Shown here: positions 34,732-45,940 of the stretch, piece by piece | How positions within the stretch are numbered: position 1 is the stretch's first letter | Layout: each line of letters begins with the position of its first letter | From: Plasmodium coatneyi | Lineage: Eukaryota > Apicomplexa > Aconoidasida > Haemosporida > Plasmodiidae | Reading direction: 5' to 3' | Assembly: GCF_001680005.1 (NCBI RefSeq) | Contig: NC_033568.1 | Span: 124,001 to 188,000 of the forward strand | DNA length: 64,000 nt | Program-made: the position numbers and the translations under genes | Notes under the pieces: generated by a model | The model's input: only the letters and a program-made list of their open reading frames with translations | Database searches by the model: none | What the model was told of the DNA's origin: nothing

Positions 34732-35501
34732 CTGTTATTTCCCGAACTTCCGTTGATTCCGTAACTTCCATTGATTCCGTAACTTCCGTTTATTTGGTGA
34801 CACTTTTTAAAAAATATGGTATTCGTAATTCTCATAACCATAGTGGAGCTCGTATCCTATTGGTGGTCGTCCTATTAGTTGCTTTATATTAGTTGTTTTA
34901 TTATATTTGTTTTATTATAGTTGCTTTATATTAGTTGTTTTATTATAGTTGTTTTATTATTAGTTGCTTTATTATAGGTGCTTTATTATAGTTGCTTTGT
35001 TATAGTTGCTTTATTATAGTTGCTTTGTTATAGTTGCTTTATTATAGTTGCTTTATTATTGTTAGAGCAAAAGAAATATACTCAAAAAATCGAAGTCGGG
35101 ATTATAAGTACTGCACTTTTTCATTTTTCAATCTTTTTTTTCCTTAATAAGAAAAACTTTTACTTTAAGTGATATATATGTGTTATTCTAAATAAATAGG
35201 AAAGTGCTTAGTCCATATAGTATGCCACTTTTAGACAGAATTGAAAGTGGAGTTTGCACACACACTTTTTAAAGGGGGGGCGGAGCATTTTTTTTTTTGT
35301 TCTTTCTTTCTGAACTTATATATTGATTACACATGAACAATGTAAACACTTTAGTACAAAACAAAAAAAAGAGAATAAAGGGAAAAAAAGAAAGAAAAAA
35401 AAAAAAAGGAAAAAGAACTGGGGGTCCTTCCTGTTTCTTACATTGTATGAACTGTATGATGATACATGTCTCTCTGTTGGAGTATATATTCATTAAGTGT
35501 T
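34732..35501. repeat. Tandem repeats and spacer downstream of family member 3
   Basis: An 18-base unit TTGATTCCGTAACTTCCG recurs about three times (34750-34800). A unit near TTATTATAGTTGCTT recurs about a dozen times (34870-35062). The remainder is AT-rich with an A/G tract (35365-35420). No gene seen. Confidence 0.8.
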
Positions 35502-36831
35502 CTACCTGCTGTGATAAGCTATATTTGTTTGCCTTTGTTGTACTCTTCTACCATTATTTGTTCTATTTCTTTTGGATGTTGGAGCAGAATATTCTGTCAT
35601 GGAATCTGCTATTGTTGACGCTACTGTTGAATATTCGGTAGAAGAATCATCCGTTATAGTATGGAAATCCCGTCCAATGGATCTTCCTCCTCTACTTTTA
35701 TTGCTGCCACCAAGAGAATTACTTATCCATGAAAAGAATGAAGTATACTGAAATGAAAGAAAAGGATAAAAATTTGTATGTGTACGTATATATATGTGCT
35801 CATATATGTACAGTTTATTCCAAATTTATTCTAAGCATAGAGGAGGAAATATTAATAAACGTTATTATTCATATTTTGAAGTATATATAATGTGTTCCCT
35901 ACTTTATATAAAACATAGGAGACGAATGGTATTCCAATTCCTATTGTGCCCAATGTACCAGATACGGCTGCGGTAGGAGTGTTGCTGCTGCTAACAGAAG
36001 CAACACCTCTGCGTGTAGAGGCCACTTCTGCTCCATTGATCAATTTGCACCCCTCTTCGGATGTGTTCTGTTTACAATAGTCCTCATATGTTTCCTTAAA
36101 TTTGGTACAATATGGATCATTATTATCGTTCTTACATTGCTGATCATTATTAGAAGGGAACGATGTGGGCGGAGTGGGTCTGTATGTCCTACGATAATAA
36201 TCACGACAGGATTCATAATAGGTGCTGAATTTATCATTATCAGGGTTGTAGTCCTGTTTAAATTCAAATTCTTTTTTCTTCTTATAGAAATCATCTTTGT
36301 TAGTGAGGTGATGTTCTAATGGATTACACTCACATTTATTCCCACCAGAAAGAATCTTCAATTGCTGATATATTGCATTCATAGCACTTGAAACAGAGTC
36401 CATTCTGCATTCCTCAAAGAGTAGAAGTCCCAACCAATAATAAAACCAGGAGCAAATTGCGCTATTATATGTCTTGCTTTCCTCTATTTTGGACACAAGG
36501 TTCCATGCACCTTCAATTGTGACCAGCCAACTTTTGAACTCAGCATACCCAGCTACATTAATGAATGATGATTCGGTCAATTTGTCACGGCCCGTGGACC
36601 AGGGCCCCCCCTTTTCCAACATCTCATAGATCCATTCTGAATATAGAACAGGTGTTCCACTTGGTCCCTATAAATATCATTGACGAAGTATATATGTGTG
36701 TACTCCTTATTTTTTTTTTTTTTATTGAAATTTTATATGAAGGAATTATGGGTACAATGTTTGTATATATGTGCATTTCGAGTGGGAAATGAATGTGTGT
36801 GTAGCATATCATTACTTACCATTGGTGCCAT
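35502..36831 (-). CDS. KIR protein (PIR superfamily), LYSxWIY subgroup
   Basis: Exons 36820-36831 (MAPM), 35903-36667 and 35502-35747, phase 0, 340 residues. Exon 2 starts GPSGTPVLYSEWIYEMLEKGG and parallels the KIR at 2397-3966 for its whole length: WLVTIEGAWNLVSKI, ICSWFYYWLGLLLFEEC, NKCECNPLEHH, FEFKQDYNPDNDKFSTYYESCRDYY, CKQNTSEEGCKLING. This pair forms a distinct subgroup that lacks the LPS motif. The membrane segment ends VSYVLYK|GTAGGG. Exon 3 begins YTSFFSWISNSLGG and ends NIAYHSR, shorter than most tails. The gene is expected to encode a red-cell surface antigen by family membership. Confidence 0.86.
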
Positions 36832-37618
36832 GATTTATTTGAGGATTCTTCAATTTAATATATTCTTTTTGAAGTTGTACATATATTCATATATTATAAA
36901 AGCACATGCAAGGATCTTCCGTTCCTTCTATAATGCATGTGGAGAAAAATATGGAAGCTTTTATTTTTTCCCACAAAATTATGCACATCCTTCCTTTTCT
37001 TTCTTCCAAATAAGGATTGCATGTGTACAAACGTATTAAAGCACTATATGCATATATATGAAATAAGGCATAAAAATGTAGGAATAAGTTCCCCATAATA
37101 ATAGCAGCATAAAGGAGGGAAGGAGCAAAATAAAAGAAAGGAAGAGGGAAAAAGGAAAGGAAAAATTTATGAAGTTAAAAATTTTCGGAATAAAATGAAT
37201 AAGCATTTCTTAATCAGCAATAAAGAAGAAATTTTACCAAACAAATCAAAATAAAGTGGCGAAGAAATTTTTCCTTTTTTTCTCCTTCCACTTCACTTTA
37301 TTTTGACTTGTTTGGTACATTTTTTTTATTCAACATCTGAAGTGTTCACGAAATTTTTTTTTTACAAGTTTTAATTTTGATAAACTTTTTTTTTTTTTTC
37401 TTTTCCTCTAAGGACTATAGAAGTAAATGGAAAAAAAAAAAAAATTAAAGAGAGAAAATTAAGGAAGAAGTGCAACAAAAAGAAAAGGGAATGGAGGAAA
37501 AAAGAATGGTAATTTTTGCTTCTTTCCATACACTGTATATATAAACTGTGCACAGTGTTATTTATGCGTCTCCCCCTCTTGAGGGAGGGGGCATTCACTC
37601 ATTCAACATTCCAAAGTG
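36832..37618. other. Intergenic region with inverted SICA 3' elements and a KIR 3' flank
   Basis: No gene. Bases 37150-37265 match the SICA 3' element in minus orientation (ATTTTACCAAACAAATCAAAATAAAGTG) and 37285-37335 match it in plus orientation (CACTTTATTTTGACTTGTTTGG), forming an inverted pair. Bases 37515-37618 are the KIR 3'-flank element with hairpin arms at 37572-37578 and 37585-37591. Confidence 0.65.
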
Positions 37619-39241
37619 TTACATGTTCTGATAACCTATATTTTCGTGATGACCTGACCTACGGTTATTTGTTCCTGTGCCTGGTCCTGTTCTTCCACTT
37701 CTGGTGGTAGATGGTCTTGTAGGTGCTATTGCTGACTGTCTTGTGGACGGTCTTGTGTATGCAGTAGAGCGTAGCGTGGTGGAATGTTCTTCTGTTAAGT
37801 CACCTATTGTTGTTGAAGTGTCCGTTGAATCGTACGTTGAGCTATTTTCTGTGAGTGTATCGAATTGTTGTTGTCCAGTTGATCTTCCCTTGCTTCTGTT
37901 GCTCCTTCTTCCTCTATTTCCAGAAGTGTGGTTACCAAACCAAGAAGACCATGGTTTATACTGAAGGGAAGGAAGGAGTTAGAAGGAATGAAGGTTGTTA
38001 GGGATCATTGGTGGAAGGAAGGGTTGTTAGGGTGGTGGTAGGGGGGTTGTTAGGGCTGGATGGTGAAAGTAAGGTTGTTAGGGTGGTCGGTGGAAGGTCT
38101 AAGGAAGGTCTAAGGAAGGGGACGTAAGGAGATCTAAGGAGGAGAAGGAAGGAGGTGGTCTAAGGAGGGAAGGGAGAAATTACTATTATTTATATTTCGC
38201 AACATTAATGTAGAATGGATATATTTTACCTTATATAAAAAGTATGCTAATGCTGGTAATTCTAATGCTGCTAAGGTACCAAAAGCAGATGAAAGAGAAG
38301 AAGCAGCACTCGCTTTACTTATAGCATCGTCTAGTTTGGTGGATATGGATTCTTTTTCTTGTTTTGCCTGCAGTCGTTCGGCCTCTAATTTTTGCTTTAC
38401 GGAGGTAAACAGCGTACCTTGCCCTAGGGTAGCTGCCTCCTTACAATACAAGTTTAATGCTTCCGCTACACCACAATGTACCCTGTAGTTCTTATTAAAT
38501 TCGCCACAATAGTCATTACTTCCCTGTCCCTTACCTTCTACTGCGCAATCTTCTCTTATAGCTTCACATGCGGAGGAAATTTTGTTCACGTAAGTGGACC
38601 ATTGTGTGTCACATTTGGGCCCATTCTTTAGTAACCTGTCGTTTATGGTCGCATGTTCCTGGAAATAATCGAATACTTTTTTCATTTGGGGAAGAAGTGT
38701 TTCGTTAACATCGCTGTATTCAGTTCTACATTTCTTCGTATCAGTAATGTCCTTCAGAGCATTGTGAATTTCCTTCAGGAGGCCTGAGAATGACTTCCCA
38801 CCTAAGTCGTTCCAATATTTATCTCCTAACCAGTAATAAAAAAATTCACAGGGTGTATTACCCCATGTTCGCAGCCCCTTCCGTTCACATGCGGTACAAT
38901 AAGCACGTGCGATTTTTTCAGCGTTATTAATAATATTTGCACAACCACTGAAGTTACTAGTCCTTAATTTAGTCTTTAACTGTTCAGGCTGGACACCATT
39001 AGTACTACAGTCGTTCATAGTACGATCATCATTATTGAAGGTATTATAAAATAGCGCATATGAATTTAAAGTATTTAAAAATTGATCCTGCGAAAATGTA
39101 GTTGGCAAGGAAGGAGGAAGGAGGAGGAATGAAGAGGTGGAGTGCGGAATATACATATGTGCACATATATATGTGGACACATATTATTCAAATGTCCTCC
39201 CCTTTTTAAAATAAGGGATAAAGTGGTATTACCTCAACCAT
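37619..39241 (-). CDS. KIR protein with coiled-coil stalk
   Basis: Exons 39233-39241 (MVE), 38230-39087 and 37619-37960, phase 0, 402 residues. Exon 2 opens DQFLNTLNSYALFYNTFNND after CGCAG, then ARAYCTACERKG, PCEFFYYWLGDKYWNDL, CDTQWSTYVNKISSACEAIREDC, DYCGEFNKNYRVHC. A charged helix (VKQKLEAERLQAKQEKES) makes a stalk ahead of the membrane segment (YFLYK|GTAAAA). Exon 3 has the YKPWSSWFGNHTSG start and a long Ser/Thr/Arg tail with an imprecise repeat of TRPST and ending NIGYQNM. It is nearest to the KIRs at 8531 and 57112. Intron 2 is made of GGAAGG/GTTGTTAGGG units. A three-codon first exon is a weak prediction; the rest is firm. Confidence 0.86.
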
Positions 39242-40825
39242 TTTTTATGTACACAACAATGTTTGCATATATTCTACATTTAAAAATTGTTTCTTATGTA
39301 TTTATACATTTAGTATAAAAGGAAAAGTGTATGTGCAAAATTTTTGGTTCCTTCTTATGATTAATGAATATTCAAAATTTTTTATTCTTTCTCCCTTAAG
39401 AATATATGTGTTGTTTAATTTTTCAAGTGGTCATAACACATAAATGTACATGTACATCAGAGTCATTACATATGCACATTGTACATTGGAGTCATTATAC
39501 ATTGTACACCTTGTACATTTTATACATTGTACACATTGTACATTTTATACGTTGTACACCTTGTACATTTTATACATTGTACACATTGTACATTTGGGCA
39601 TTGTATTATTTATTATTATTATTTTCACCTCATTCCATTATTATGTGTATGGAAGAGGAAGGGGAGGGGAGAACAAATTACTTTTTTTTTCTTCCTTCTG
39701 AGCTGAGAAAATATTTGTGTATGTACTTCTTTTAAAATTAATGTATGCTTTCTATTGTTATTATTTAAAAGAAGATTTTTAGGTGGTAGGAAGATTGTTC
39801 ATTAAGAAAAATATTTGTTAATGTACATGTATATATTGTATGGTATAGTGTATAGTTCATGTACATGTGCAGTTCATATGAATGCATGAATATATGTGCA
39901 GCAGAGAGGGAGAAGGAGAGCATACTCTCTTTTTTTGTTCTTTTTCTATGCATGTGAACATTTATTTATTCACATATATTTACGCTATTCACATATATAT
40001 TTACATTATTCACATATATATTTACATTATTCACATATATTTACACTATTCACATAGTTTACTATTCACATATTTGCATTCACATATTTGTATTCAATAT
40101 GAATTCAAATACGTATTAATTGATTTAAAAGTTTCTTTTTATATTAATATGCCCCCCCTCACCCCCCCAAAAAAAAAAGGAAAAGTACTCCTAATTTTTT
40201 TTAATGCATATATATATATATATATATACATATGTATGTATATATATATAGTGCACAGTTCTCATATACAGTTCATCTACATGCCTATGTGCAGTTCTTA
40301 TATATATATGTACAAGGAGAAACGTTTCACCCCCTCTCCCTTCCAATGGACATCATCCAAATGGTCAATATCTAAAGTGGACACTTTACCCATGTAATGA
40401 AGGAAGGAAACAATAACATTCTCCCCCTCTATGTGCGTAGAATACGTCATTTGCACAATGATAATTGTATATGCGTGTACAGGGAAGAACACCTTGTGCA
40501 CATTTTTATTATTATTACTTAAATTTCCGCATTTATACTAAGAAAAAAGAAGGAGGGCTCGTGCTTACGGGGAAGAGGGTATCCGACGCAGGCCTTCCTC
40601 CATAATTGTTAGGAAGGGTCTAAGGAAGGAAGGAAGGAAGGAAAGAAAAGGAAGGGGAACATTACCTTCCCTAAAGGAAGGAATAGGAAGGGAACATTGG
40701 AGCAAGTGGTGGGGGTAGACATCCGACGCAGGCCTTCCTTCATAATTGTTTGGAAGGAGTCTAAGGAAGAAGGAGGGAAGTTACGAGCAGTATTTCTAAT
40801 TAACGGGAAGGGAAGGGGAACGCAT
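39242..40825. other. Intergenic region with several short tandem repeats
   Basis: No gene. Bases 39480-39600 are about two and a half copies of a 46-base unit built on TTGTACA palindromes. Bases 39970-40090 are a TTCACATATATTTACATTA repeat. Bases 40187-40322 duplicate 10345-10447. Bases 40640-40780 hold CCTTCCCTAAAGGAAGG inverted motifs and two copies of CATCCGACGCAGGCCTTCCT. Confidence 0.7.
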
Positions 40826-42216
40826 TTACATACATCCCATACTTCCATAACTAATATTACGACAGTCCTGTTCAGAGACATTTTTCCTTCTCCTTTGCCC
40901 AGATGCTCGTGGTGGTGGTGACCTACCACGATCATATATGGTAGAAACATCTGTTCTATCATATATTGTTGAACCAAGTGTTGAATATTCTGTTCTCGAG
41001 TCGTCATCGTTCTGTGTGAGTGTGTCGTCGTCGTCAAATTCACGTTTAACAAAACTTCTTTTTCCTCTTCTACCACTTCCTTTTGGAGATTTATGTCCTT
41101 GTGGGACTAATAGGGAAATATACTAAAAGGGTAAGAAAAGGGAAAAAAAGGGAAAGTAAGAGGCGTAGGAACATATACCACATATATATGAATTTGATTC
41201 TTTTCATACTCAGTATTTATGATAATAATGGTCGTTATTTATACTTTGGGCACATAGGAACAAAATTTGTTCATTATACTATTCATATATAAATTGTACT
41301 GTGGCACATACCTTGTAGAAGAAGAAGGTGATTAAGGGAGTTGCTATTCCAAGGAAAGTATAAGAAGGAATATCGATATTGCCAAAGGAGTCCGTTATAT
41401 TGGACTTCAATGACTCCGCCTTGGGAAGGGCACCATTTTTGTGTGCATATTCTACCATTCTAATTAGATCATACTCTGACCTGAAGTTTTCCCCATCCTC
41501 TATTTTTCCATATAACTCTTCAAAATCCTTACACCATCCTTTACCATTCGCAGATTTGCAAGCGCCATACACTTTAAGGTAGGCTGTCCTGACATTCAGC
41601 AGATATGTTTGATATTCTTTAGGACAATGTTCTCCTTCTGGACTTACCACTGTCCTCATGAATTCTTGGTCTATCTTGTAATCAAATAGTTTCTTCATGC
41701 CTTTGAATAATTCTTCATTATCCGGTGCGTACATAGAAAATTTTGTACTTTCGTTGTCCAGTTGACGAATTTCTTTTGCACAGTTTTCCATGGCACTCGA
41801 AAACTTCCCTTCTTGTAATTTCCCTAATAGCATTTCACCCATCCAATAATAGAAAAGATGAAACCACTCTTTCTTCCTTCCTTCCTTATTTTCCATTTTA
41901 TGTATATAACACAGTGCCTTTATAATTTGATCCTTGACAGATCCGTCATCTGTATAATTCCCTATTTCATACTTTACGAGAGGAGCACAAGTTCGATCAT
42001 TGAATTTTTCTGCCTGTTCCACTAATTCCTTATATTCTCTTCTTGAAGGTAATTGACTCAAATCCTCCTTCTGCAGATATAATGCGCAAAATATATATGT
42101 CTCCACGTATGTCTATATTTTAATTATAAAACGTACTACATATTACATGCACATACAGCTAATTTATCTATTATGAATAATAAAGTAACCGTTAATGTTC
42201 GTCCGTCATCCGACAT
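40826..42216 (-). CDS. KIR protein (PIR superfamily)
   Basis: Exons 42190-42216 (MSDDGRTLT), 41312-42070 and 40826-41122, phase 0, 360 residues. Exon 1 ends TTAACG|GTTACT. Exon 2 begins KEDLSQLPSRREYKELVEQ, then LCYIHKMENKEGRKKEW, FHLFYYWMGEMLLGKL, LFKGMKKLFDYKIDQEF, HCPKEYQTYLLNVRTAYLKVYGAC and WCKDFEELYG. In the FYYW block a Phe/His pair replaces the usual Cys. The membrane segment ends TFFFYK|GTATGT. Exon 3 starts YISLLVPQGHKSPKGSG, lacking the Trp common to other tails, and ends ISYGSMGCM. The nearest relative is the KIR at 5369. Cell-surface location follows from the family. Confidence 0.86.
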
Positions 42217-45200
42217 TGTTTATGTGCGTGTTGTTGTATATAATAAATTTATTCTATAACTATTCACATATTTATACGAGGTAAAGGTATATGTGAAATC
42301 CGTTTGTTTTATAATTATGGTTATTAAATTTGTGCTCAGAATTCATTATATATACTTTTCCTTAAAAATGTATAAACGGTAATGACACTTTATATATATG
42401 TATAGGAAATTATAACATGCATATATACATATAATTAAGGAATAAAAGTAAAAAAGAAAATGTGCTGAGGAATCAAATAATAAAATTAGAAATTTTAAAT
42501 TTCCCATATATTGCTCATTTAATTACTATACTATTGTACTGTGAATTATTAATCAGAATATTGCACTATTATATATCTTATTCAGTTGTTCTGTATATAT
42601 AACAGTGAAATATATTTTTTTCTTTTTTTTTTTAAACGGGAAAATTTTTTTGGAATGTATTATTCATTAATATTCTTGCCATTTTTTTTTTTTTTTAAGG
42701 GGGATTTATTATTAGAAGGAGTTGTTGTTAGTAATTGTTAGTATGTGCCATATTGTATGCAGTTAATAATGTAAAAAAATTCCCCCTTTTTTGCCCCCCC
42801 CCTCCCCTTCTCCTTACTCCTTCCCCTTTCCTTTCCTCTATATGTATGTGTACATACCTATACGCTACATATTTAATAGGAAGTGTTCATTAAAATTTTC
42901 TTTTTTTCCTTAAAACATTTTTTATTTCCATAAAATACTTCTTGCCTTTTTTTTTTTTTTTTGTATTTTGTTTCTATTTTGTATGTAATGATGAATATAA
43001 TGGGTGAATGAAGTAGTGAAAGAAGAAAAAAATGGAGTAAATTAGATCTCTTCCTCTATACATTCATATAAAAGTATAGAGAACGTCGATTCCGGGTTCC
43101 GGATTCTGGGGATTTAGTTGTTGTTTGGAGGTTGTTTATATTTTTACGGCTTCTAGGGGTAAATATATATATATATGTGTTGTTTTCGCCAGAACGACAA
43201 AGTATTATGTAAAATATAGTAGGTAAGAAATTTCCTTCCCTGTTCCCCCCTCCCTATTGGAAAATGGAAATATCTGTGGGAAAAAGAAAGTTTTACATGC
43301 ACATGTTATATGTACAAAAAAAATTTACATATATATATAAGGAACAATTGCATCGAACTATTATATTTAACTATTGCCTTTAACTGTAGGGAACAATTGC
43401 ATTGAATTTGAATGAATGAATAATTTTTTTTTGTGGAATATTTCTATGTGGTGATGACTCACGGAACTCACTTAAATAGTTTAAATGTAAGCATGTGCCC
43501 CGTCAGTTTGTTCCACATTATTCTATTCCTTTTCAATATAGTCTATATATATGGGACCATGCAATTTCTCTTACATGCATAAATCAGCGAGGTCCATATT
43601 TTCATGTAATTAACGAATTCGTTTTATGCTGTGTTCATACCTGTACGTACAAAAAAGGAAAGAAGTCAAAAAGTTCTTATGTTTATCTAATTTTTGCACA
43701 GGAACAACATTACCTTCCCTGAAAGAAGGAAAGGAAAGGAAAGGAAACAGAAGGAACAACCTTTCCTCTGAATGGGGAGCAAAGAAGGAAAATGAACAAC
43801 CTTCCTAATGAGCAGGAAGGAAAGGGAAACAACATTCCCTTCTTGTGGAAGGAAAGGTTGTTCCTTTTCCTGTCTTTCTTCAGGAAGATATGTTCCTTCC
43901 TTCTCATTAGGAAGGCTGTTCATTTTCCTTACTTCCTCTCCATTCTGAGGAAAGGTTGTTCCTTCTTTTTCCTTTCCTTTCCCCTTTTAGGAGGGTGTGT
44001 GTGGTGGGGAACATTCTATCATCATATATGTGTGGAATAATGCAACCGTTCCAATAATTTATCTATTACACCTTCACGTAGACAGGTAATGGATAAGTTC
44101 TGTATATTGCACTTTCACGTAGACAAGTACTGTACATATTTTTTGCGCACACACATTCTATTCCTTCATATATATATATTCTTTCAAAAAAGAGTGATAT
44201 TGTGCAAGAAGTATAAAATCATGGGGAATTTTCCATGTGTGTGTAATGTACAAAAATGTCACAATGAATGCCACAATGAATTCCTCCATGATGCACTATT
44301 CATTACCTTATTTCCAGTGGTCATATGATGTAGGAGCATCTGCGTGTGTGCTTGTGTTTGTGTTCGTACATAGGATACTACTATATTGCTTAATATTCCT
44401 ACACAAAAGTTCATTAAGAGCACATATATATTTCATGCACGGAAATAACTCAATTTCATATAACCATGGTACTGAAGGAATTAACGCATGGACAATTCCT
44501 TCTACATAATGTGATAAATGTAGTTTGTACGATTTTATTATGGTGAAATTTCATTAAATTCGTATAAATACACACGTATTAGGAAAAAAAAATAGGAACG
44601 AATGAACAAAGTATTAACAAATGCATGTTGGTGGAAAAGACAAATCGGGGAAATGGTCATTCCTTTCGTACTTCAGATGAGACTCCCCCCTGTACAATGA
44701 ATTCTTTCCTTCCTTGAACTTTCCTTCCTTAGACACCCTAAGTGTATTTTATTCGGAGGGGGGGGGCGGGTACTTATTCTTAGGGAAAAATTTTTATGTT
44801 TTGCCTATTCCTCACGAGCATAATTCAATTATAACAATATTTTTATACTAATTTCTTCTTCCCTTTCTTATGACAGATTAAAAAAATTAAAGAAAAAGAA
44901 GATAAGCGGAAATGTAAAAAATTTTAAAAGGGTACATATATATTAGGTACACTGCAGTGTATGAATATATATGGTGTAGAATCTATAATAGGGTAGAAAT
45001 TTCTTTCCAATAATATTTCTCAATAAAACTTATCAATAGAAATATTTGATCAAATTTATTTAGGGAACAATTATTTTTTTTTTTTAGTGGATATTTTTTT
45101 TTTTTTTTTTTATATTTTTCTTTTCTTCATTCATATACATATAATTCCATGTAACTCTTTCCCTATAAATGTAAATGCTCCTCCCCCGTTTACTTTTTTA

Positions 45201-45940
45201 AAAAAATTCAAATTCTTCCCAGTATATATATGGATGAATATATATACACACACAGTAGTAGGGAGAAAAAATATTCTGGACGTATAAAGTATGTAGTACA
45301 TATATATGCATGTTAACAAATATTTTTAATGAACCCTTCTTCCAATTAACAATTAGAACATGAATCAATAGTATATATATGATAAAATGTCAGGTTAAAA
45401 ATAATGTATTACACTCCCTTCCCTATATGAACTCAATAATTGAATAAAATAAAAGTTAAGTTTAAAAAAAAAAAAAAAAACGGGAACCATGCTTTTCAAT
45501 AGTCCCGTACGGCGCAATTTAATAATACAATGAACACATAAGGAATGTATAATGTATACAAGAGGAATTTATTCTTTCCCCTCCCTTCCTTTATTTTGCA
45601 ATTTGAAGTATAAGTTTGTTTTTTATATTTTATATTTCATTATTTCTATTATGTAAGTGCACTTATGTAATGACTTTGATATATATACTTATAATGTGTT
45701 ATGTCAATGTTTGAAAAAAATTGAAGGTAATACACAATATTAAATGGAAGAAATGCACCATATGAAATGGAAGGAAGAAAGTAAAAAATTTAGGTGCTCC
45801 TAAATAATGAAGCAAGCAAAAGAAGTTCCTTGTACACGCACATATGTATGGTTTGTTCATAATGTATGAACACATATGAGGAGCACATTTTATAACATAA
45901 ATTTCATTATATACAGAAAAGGAACACAAATAGATGAAAA
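42217..45940. other. 3.7-kb divergent intergenic region between two KIR genes
   Basis: I see no gene. Most is AT-rich with homopolymer runs. It contains an imperfect inverted repeat at 43694-43986, a palindromic CCGGGTTCCGG patch near 43092, a G-run (44755-44770), and AT-rich stretches presumably including the promoters of the KIRs at 42216 (minus) and 45941 (plus). Confidence 0.65.
43694..43986. repeat. Imperfect inverted repeat, about 290 bases
   Basis: AGGAACAACCTTTCCTCTG at about 43762 is matched in reverse by CTGAGGAAAGGTTGTTCCT near 43955, and AATGAACAACCTTCCTAATG near 43790 is matched by CATTAGGAAGGCTGTTCATT near 43910. Related GGAACAACATT/CCTTCCCTAAAGG motifs occur in the SICAvar 2 intron at 24600-24700. 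Confidence 0.8.

Noticed and set aside
39406..39735. Overlapping frames with HCTHCTFYTLYT repeats
   Set aside because: All three frames are open because the TTGTACA tandem repeat lacks stops; a composition artefact.
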